From: Paralithodes platypus
Taxonomy: Eukaryota; Arthropoda; Malacostraca; Decapoda; Lithodidae
Direction of reading: 5' to 3'
DNA: 64,000 bases
NCBI GenBank assembly: GCA_032716605.1
Contig: CM064569.1
Span: 12,369,493 to 12,433,492, forward strand
Shown: piece by piece, positions 57,455 through 64,000 of the stretch
Position numbering within the stretch: the stretch's first letter is position 1
Layout of the letters: each line of letters starts with the position of its first letter
The notes under the pieces: model-generated
What the model saw: only the letters and a program-made list of their open reading frames with translations
What the model was told of the DNA's origin: nothing
The model's database searches: none
Translations under genes and position numbers: made by a program

Positions 57455-59333
57455 TGTTATGACCGGCACAACGAAATACACAAGGGCACTTAATATTGGA
57501 CTAGAAGATAGGCTATATCTGCAACAACGGTACGCTAATTCCAAACCCTCGAACTATTAAGCCGGTGAACAAAACACTTAAACCCTCCAGAGTTAATCCA
57601 CTGGATAACGGGGTATCAATTAACTGGGTTTAGTGCACTTCTACAAAGGCTTTCCGGTGACGGCAAAGCCTACTCACAACAGCAGTACTTTACGTTAATA
57701 AAATGCTCTCAAGTAATAACAATGCTTAAATAAAATATAACAAGATTTACTAAAGGAGTATATGCTTACGTTAACTTTAGTGTGAGTCTGAACTCAACAC
57801 TAAACTCTTCAATGCTCTATGAAAACACTGGAAGTCTATTCCTACAGCAAAGAGATATGGAATCTTCTGAAAACGTCGGATGCTCTAAGATGCTAGTCGA
57901 ATATAGAACAGAAATAATACAGGGGCAGGACACCAAAGCGTGTATCTTAAATACACCAACAAGTAGGATACATATATTATATAAAACAAGGGAGTGCAAC
58001 AACTCTGTGAAAGCACTAATTATAGCCACTCAAAACAGTACTTCCTTAGCCAACGTAACAGCCAAACTGGGTTGTGCACTATGCATCAACCTAGGCTAAA
58101 ATATGGCGTGAATAATTCCTAAAACATACGCAACTAAAGTTAATAAACACAATGCTGTCTTTCTCACTAATAAAGTCTAGCAGTGGCATAAAAGGTACAA
58201 GGAACCTAGGCAGAGCGCAAGCATGCTCGTAGCCTACTGTCTCCCCTTGAACAGATTTCCCTTATGTTACGTTAAGTGACTAGGAGGCTCTCTTGGTAAG
58301 TCCAGATCTCAAGTATCTGGTCTTACCCTGGCACTCCACAAAGGTCAACAAAATGAGGTAGCAAGCATACGAGCAAGAGTAGGCAAAAGCCTTTCGCTTG
58401 TATGCTGCTACACTCGCAAAGGAAAAATATGCACAAGGGTTAAAGGCTACCTAGCTCCGTCGAAGTCGTACAGGCTCTGACTTGCCACATACATAACTCA
58501 GACAACGACCAAGGATACCCTCCACTGTCTAGCATTAAATAGTAGGAAAGAACAACTCAATAATTAGAAGCACCCAACTACTATGATACCATGTGACTAT
58601 GACTCTAATAATCCCTAAAGCTAGTGCAAAACATATATGTGAGAACTGGTTCTGGTAATACAACTGGCCGACTATGGAAATCGTATGCAGAACCAGAAGG
58701 GATAAGTAATTGAATAAAGACAAGAAGTATGTAAAAGAAGAAGTTCAGAGAGAGAAACAGTAGTAAAGAGGGTTAGATTGGGGACAGATTGCAAGGGACG
58801 TCTAGGACCAAGCACAACATACCAAGCTCTGAAGAGGCACGCGGGATGGATGCCCGCACCACCTTACTAGGACAGCGGCCTCCAATCACAGACGACTACG
58901 TCATGAAGAGCAGGCGTCATATGACGCGTCAGGCCCGCTGGCCAATCACAAGCGGGTGGCATAGCCCAAGCGAGGGATGCACACGTACATACACACGCAC
59001 ACACTACCACCTCGCTGCTCCTTCTCGCTCTCTCTCCTTTCAATTCACTCTACATATTTTATACTCTATCAATGATATAAAATACTTCCAAGTGTCACAG
59101 ACAAGAATAAAGACCACCACTGATCTGTCTGTGACAACATGAATACTAAGAAAGAAAGAACATCGTTCTACGATTATTATAGCCCATTTCACTGCCCCGG
59201 CGAGCGCTAGCGAGTACGAGTACATTCTGGCAAGCTGGCCAGCGTAACACCCCGCCCAAGATGTGGGACGTTTTAGCCTCAGGTGAACGCCACATCTGAC
59301 CAGACAGAATGCCAACCAACCTCGCATCACCCA
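57455..59333 (-). repeat. 3' LTR of a Gypsy-type retrotransposon
   Basis: The first 370 bases (from TGTTATGACCGGCACAACG) recur at 63,624 to the window end with a handful of substitutions and small indels. Read on the minus strand the LTR ends in ATAACA, and its start is placed at TGGGTGATGCG (59,333). That follows a purine-rich CTTGGGGGAGTAGC, a plausible polypurine tract. This gives TG...CA ends and a length near 1.88 kb; the outer end is inferred because the other LTR is cut by the window. Confidence 0.65.
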
Positions 59334-59623
59334 GCTACTCCCCCAAGTTGTGAAAACAAGGCACGATCACAAACATAAAACACTTCATTATGTAAAAAAA
59401 AAAAATCTACAAAACACTTCCCCAAAATAATAGCATAGCTTATCAATATTACGCTCAAAGAGCAAGCTTCACCAAGCCTAGCCTACTAAGACAAAAACAC
59501 AGGATGTCTTAGATTCTTGCTGTAACATACTGCACTTATATACTATCAAAAAGAAAGAGTTTTTATGTGAGGTTTTTATATTTTTAATAGTGTTTTTGGC
59601 GGCTTTGCACTACAGGGGCAAGC

Positions 59624-60155
59624 CTAATTTTTCTCCACTCTCAAACTAACACTGGCTGAACGGCGAGGGTGCTCCTTAAGACATACCCTCCCATGACAAA
59701 CAATCAGCCAGATCAGTGCCTTTAACATGCCACACATCCAACTTGTGTTCCGGCAGCCAAACAACACCTGACACTGATAAACTGCCCAGTCCATCACAAG
59801 ACTGGCACTTCTCTTCGCTCTCTCCGGCAACGGGACCTGCCAATCACCTTTCACTATTTCTACCTTAGTGATAAACAAGGCAGCCCCAATGCGGTCTATG
59901 GGGTCGTCAACTCTGGATAAGGTATATTCGTCTGTCAGGGATGATGCACCAACCCTCTTGCAATCAACACACACACGGATCTTGCCACTTAACTCAGGTT
60001 GCAAAGATACTGGCAACGACCACTCACGATATCCCTTATCCCTCAGACCCTTTTCCAACATGTAGTCCAGCTCTGCTTTCACGACAGGCTGTCGAGCAGG
60101 ATTTATACGGTAGGGAGCCAATTTGAGCCTTGCACTGTCTCCAGCCTCTATGTCG
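59624..60155 (-). pseudogene. Gypsy pol remnant: start of reverse transcriptase fused to an RNase H tail
   Basis: On the minus strand LKLAPYRINPARQPVVKAEL is the usual start of a Gypsy reverse transcriptase. It continues through GKIRVCVDCKRVGASSLTDE, YTLSRVDDPIDRIGAALFIT and VYQCQVLFGCRN. The YxDD region is absent. The frame then passes to MCGMLKALIWLIVCHG, which in another frame reads as a VKGTDLADCLS-type end of RNase H. The RT palm, connection and most of RNase H are therefore deleted, and no full integrase follows. This copy cannot be autonomous. Confidence 0.75.
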
Positions 60156-60170
60156 GGTGCCCCCCGGACA

Positions 60171-63100
60171 TCAGGCCTGGAGAATCAACAAACATGCGGA
60201 CGTACTGCCACAGCCTAGTAAACAACTTCTCTTGGCGCTTAGGAACAACTTACTAACAAGAGGTTGCAACTTATCTCGAAGAACAACATGCTCATTGCCC
60301 TCCCACAACCCAGCTGGGACCGCAGCTTCTAAACTATAGTCTCCCTCCTTCTCCACCTCTGTCCCTAAAACAGCCAGGTCATGAGAGGGACAATCGGTAC
60401 CACCTGTGCAGTCACTCCCACAGTTCATAAGTGGTAATGCTTCCCCGCCGATACCGTACATGCGCACCCCCGCATTCCTTGCAACTACATCTGCCTGCGC
60501 AGCATCACCGCCTTTAGCGCCACGGCCAGATACAGTCGGTCTATGGTAGGGCTGTTGCATTCTACTAGAGCAGCATTGGGAGGCTATGCGACGACCGGGC
60601 GCATCCACTCCACAGCCAACCTCACCAATCTGCTCAATGTCCTGATACTGACCACCACCCTTAGCAGCCATAGGTCGACCCTGACCTGACAACCATGCCA
60701 AAGCCTCATCGCCCACCTTGAACAGCTTCAACAACGAGGCCAACAGTTTACTCACACCCAAGTGACCTGCCAGCGGAACATCGTGCACCGCATGAGTTGT
60801 GAGGCCTGAGTGCTCGGCACAAACAGTGGGGTATGATCCGAGCAGGGGCTGGATCGCTGCACGCTGCTGCTCAGGCAGGTGCTCAAGCGCTTCCACAGCC
60901 ACCTGACTCGTGTTCCCCGCCCACTGCTCCGCCGAGACATGACAATCCCAACTTTTCACCACCTGCGCCTCACTGCCCCCCTCTGCTTCTCCACCTTGGC
61001 CGCTGCAGACCAACACAGGGACAGTAGGCTGCTCAGGTGGTTGCCTCACAAACTCCTTCAACAGGTTCACATGACATGCTTCCCCGTCCTCATCGAGTTC
61101 AATAGCCCCGTTCCCACAACTCTCAAAACTAAGATCTTCTAGTTGCACCTGGGAACTACTCTGTCGCGGAGTGCCATCACGCCCTACCATGTCACTAGGG
61201 GGGACAGGTTCTGGGGCCACTCCGGAGCTCAAATTTGGTGCAAGTACCGAGTCACCAAGGAGTGTCGCTGGGTCCAAACTCTCAACCCGACCACCAGCCT
61301 TAACTTTCTCCTTCCGACCCTTCCTCCGCTGGTCTGAAACCTGGGTACTAGGCTGTGACACCTGAGCGGAATGAGATCTCTCGAGCCCCTCTTGCCCCTC
61401 CCAGCTCATGTCAGCCGCCCTCTCGGCAACGACTAAGGGTGGAACCTCGGAAGCAGGCACCGCAAAGTCGTTACCGAGAAGGAGGTCGACCCCCTCAACT
61501 GGCAATTTCTCCACAACACCCACATCCAACTCCCGTGTCACACCATCCACCTCAAGCTCCACTCTGACCAGCGGGTAAGACCGTGTAGCATTGATACCTT
61601 GACCCACCACAACCCGAGCCGCGTTAATAGGATTGCCAGTGAAGTTCTTAATAAGTGTCTGGGAAGTGCCCGTATCACGCAGCAACTCAAGCCTATGCTC
61701 CACACCATCCCTCCTCACAGTGCCGTGCCCCCTATGACCACAAAAAGCATCTCGGACGGGTGACGAGCCCTCCTGCTGCTTCTGCACCGACTGTGACTTC
61801 GCAACCGACATATTACCCCGGGCAAACGCGGAAGACCTCAAAGACACACCGATGTTGCTCACTAGTGACACCACTGCTGTAGGCGGTGTGCTCGGACATG
61901 AGCGCGCAATATGCCCCTTCTCATGACACTTGAAACACTCCACTTCGCTCTTGGACTTCCTCTGAGGTGAGGAAGGGCCCTGGCCTTTCTTTAACGGGAA
62001 GGGTTTCGACTTGGAATCAAAATTGGCACCAGGACTCTTAAATGGGTAATTAGTTGTGTCCTTAATTCGGGGGGGTGGAGTGGTACGCCCCTGGTTACCT
62101 GCCTCAGCTCTCTGTGCAGACCCGCACCCACGAATCAATGACAACCTGAGGTCAGCCATCTTAGCCGCCTCCTGCAGAGTTTTTGGTTGCTTTTCTTTCA
62201 GGTTAAGAGTCAAGTCACTGCCAGTACATTTGAAAACAAATTCTAACAACACTAGTTGCTTCACTGCATCAAAAGTAGTTGCCTTCTCTGACCTTAACCA
62301 ATTCTCAAATGCATCTGACAGCTCTCTAGCGTGTTCCTGGAAAGTACTCTCCTTTCTCTTAGGAACAGCCCTAAACTTCAGCCTATAGGTCTCCGGCTGT
62401 AGCTTACACACCCTCAGGACAGCCTCCTTCAACACCTCGTAGTCAATACAAGACTCTAGGGGTAAAGCATCGTACGCCTTGAGTGCTTTCCCCGTCAATC
62501 GTGAAGAAACAAGGGCTGCCCACTTCTCCTCGGGCCATTGGTGCTCCCGGCACTTCTTCTCAAAACGGAGAAAGAATTCTGTAACTCCTAACTCATCAAA
62601 CACTGGAACCAACTTTAGTAGATGCGACAGGGACTGGTCATGGGGTCGACCCCCCTGGACGACCCGGTTTCTCGTCACCTCTACACGAGTTTTCTCTAGG
62701 TCAATATCGGCACAATACCTTGCAGACTCAGTCTGATACCTATACTTGAGCTCAGCCTCTCGCTGCTGCTGCTGCTGCCTGAGCTCAGCCTCATGCTTTC
62801 GCTGCTCGAGCTCAGCCTCATGCTTCCGCTGCTCGAACTCAAGCTCAGCCTGTCGCTCCTGCTGCTTAAGTTTGGCGAGCTCGAGCTGAAGCAACATCTC
62901 GGGAGACAAACTTTGAAGAGGGAGTGCTACTATTGGGGACCCACCCCGTGAGTCACCTAGAGGCATACCCAACCGCCAGCGGACATCGGCCTGCGGGAAC
63001 GTACCCGGCTCCGGAGCCCAGGGGGGGGCGCCATGATAGGAGTTGAGTGGAATGGGGGCTGGGACGAAGGTGCCCCATCTCCCGCTCCACCCGAACCCCC

Positions 63101-63364
63101 ATGCACCCAACCCTGCACACAGGTAACCAGCTCACTTCTCGACAAACCGCTAGTACCGGAAAACCCTAAGACCGTGGCTACACACTGCAGTCCGTACTGG
63201 TCCAGGCCCGACACCCGGTCCGCCGACACAGGCTCCTCCAAAAAAATCCGAGCATCCTCCTCATTGTTCACCACCCGAACGCCGTTAAACAACTCCACCT
63301 TCTCCACCTCCTCGCCTGTCTCTCGCATTGTGCCCTCACAATGCTCAGACCCATCCAGTGACAT
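60171..63364 (-). pseudogene. Gypsy-type gag-protease with frameshift and misplaced pol segment
   Basis: The likely start is MSLDGSEHCEG at 63,364, about 250 bases inside the 5' LTR. The first frame runs to about 63,030, where a G7 tract (CCCCCCC on the plus strand) coincides with a frameshift. The main frame (979 codons, ending 60,171) has a Glu/Gln/Arg-rich coiled coil (ELAKLKQQERQAELEFEQRK) and a gag capsid-like region (WPEEKWAALVSSRLTGKA, about residues 190-330). A CCHC knuckle follows (CFKCHEKGHIARSC), then an aspartic protease (LLRDTGTSQTLI with DTG, and DLLLGNDF). After HSGLTTHAVHDV the frame jumps to PLAGHLGVSKLLASLLKLF, a piece of the integrase zinc-domain region out of normal order, and then to sequence that normally precedes the RT (LGTEVEKEGDYSLEAAVPAG). 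Gag would form the particle and bind RNA, and the protease would cleave it. Confidence 0.8.
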
Positions 63365-63613
63365 GATGGAGTCAACAACAAAAAATCTCAAGTCAAGACA
63401 AAAGTAGCCAAACTCTCGCGTAGCTTTATTCACCAAAAATATTCGAAGTTGTTTTTAAGTGCAATACTAGGTCACCAATAAACTCCAACAAGTTCCATAT
63501 ATCCTCAAAACAATGTTCACTGCCAACACTGCGAAAAATAAATTCAACCCCAAATGGCAGTAAGATTTCTCCCCAAAAAACTGCAATATTCAGTTCACTA
63601 TATACTGGATTAA

Positions 63614-63621
63614 GGTCGCCA
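63614..63621 (-). other. primer-binding site
   Basis: Two bases inside the 5' LTR end, the minus strand reads TGGCGACC followed by TTAATCC. TGGCGACC fits the start of a tRNA-Arg-type primer site, used by some Gypsy elements. Only the first 8 bases fit well. Confidence 0.5.
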
Positions 63622-63623
63622 TT

Positions 63624-64000
63624 TGTTACGACCACCGGCACAACGAAATAAAAAAGGGCACTTAATATTGGACTAGAAGATAGGCTATATCTGCAACAAC
63701 GGTACGCTAATTCCAAACCCTCGAACTATTACGCCGGTGAACAAAATACTTAAACCCTCCAGAGTTAATCTACTGGAATAACGGGGTATCAATTAACTGG
63801 GTTTAGTGCACTTCTACAAAGGCTTTCCGGTGACGGCAAAGCCTACTCACAACAAGAGTACTTTACGTTAATAAAATGCTCTCAAGTAATAACAATGCTT
63901 AAATAAACTATAACAAGATTTAATAAAGGAGTATATGCTTACGTTAAATTTAGTGTGAGTCTGAACTCAGCACTAAACTCTTCAATGCTCTATGAAAACA
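63624..64000 (-). repeat. 5' LTR of the Gypsy-type element, cut by the window end
   Basis: Starts TGTTACGACCACCGGCACAA and is collinear with 57,455-57,830. If full length it should continue about 1.5 kb beyond the window. Confidence 0.8.

Noticed and set aside
57782..58099. 105-codon open frame in the 3' LTR
   Set aside because: It lies within the LTR on the strand opposite to the element and has no domain.
59200..59220. GGCGAGCGCTAGCGAG in the LTR, similar to the FB core motif
   Set aside because: The neighbouring hairpins are absent, and the similarity of one short GC-rich word is likely chance.
61143..62388. Several plus-strand open frames of 60-110 codons
   Set aside because: They are antisense to the Gypsy gag-protease frame, which has a CCHC knuckle and a DTG protease motif.

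Overview
This window looks like repeat-rich, non-genic DNA from an animal nuclear genome. The evidence is spliceosomal intron signals, many microsatellites, degenerate non-LTR retrotransposons of several lineages, a Penelope-like element, P-element-type DNA transposons with THAP domains, a Gypsy-type LTR element, tRNA-derived SINEs and several families of small inverted-repeat elements. The combination suggests an arthropod, perhaps a decapod crustacean, but the species is an inference. I found no intact host gene, rRNA, functional tRNA, CRISPR array or bacterial-type feature. Nearly every recognisable coding region carries stops, frameshifts or truncations.

Layout. 0-7 kb: two inverted copies of a dispersed repeat (R1, 435-1605 and 5810-6963) enclose a decayed LINE reverse transcriptase, a perfect 36-bp palindrome and tRNA-like SINE heads; a TTAA-flanked MITE sits in the second R1 copy. 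7.05-12.06 kb: an almost complete but broken P-element/THAP9-like transposon with terminal inverted repeats and a 7-bp target duplication. 12-18 kb: unremarkable DNA, LINE-A fragments, a 1.4-kb foldback element, then a third R1 copy split by a SINE. 18.5-22.2 kb: TTAA-flanked foldback elements (FB-2) and a CCCACC minisatellite interrupted by a jockey-like LINE (LINE-C). 23.5-27.4 kb: a palindrome split by a second SINE copy, a CpG-rich island, an FB-1 foldback and a CR1/L2-like LINE (LINE-D).

28.5-34 kb: a mosaic of a repeat called R2 with FB-1, FB-2 and another TTAA MITE, ending in a 29-copy minisatellite whose unit is the junction between an FB-2 end and its R2 flank. 34-36 kb: degraded LINE-B and LINE-A. 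36.74-44.72 kb: a second P-like element, recognised by matching terminal inverted repeats and a THAP first exon with one stop; it now contains a Penelope element in inverted head-to-head form, with hammerhead-ribozyme-like motifs, and a LINE (LINE-E) in which a 13-codon unit is repeated 31 times. 45-49.75 kb: a three-level nest, LINE-B inside LINE-A inside FB-1. 54.4-57.03 kb: a TA-flanked inverted-repeat element without a recognisable transposase. 57.45 kb to the window end: a minus-strand Gypsy-type element with gag-protease and a deleted, rearranged pol; its 5' LTR runs off the window.

The best candidate for something undescribed is the FB-1/FB-2 superfamily. Two TTAA-flanked foldback families share a core of about 110 bp with a fixed motif and two successive hairpins, the first keeping its pairing in the two families despite different stem sequence. 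Repeat-family names (R1, R2, FB-1, FB-2, LINE-A to LINE-E) are labels used only here.
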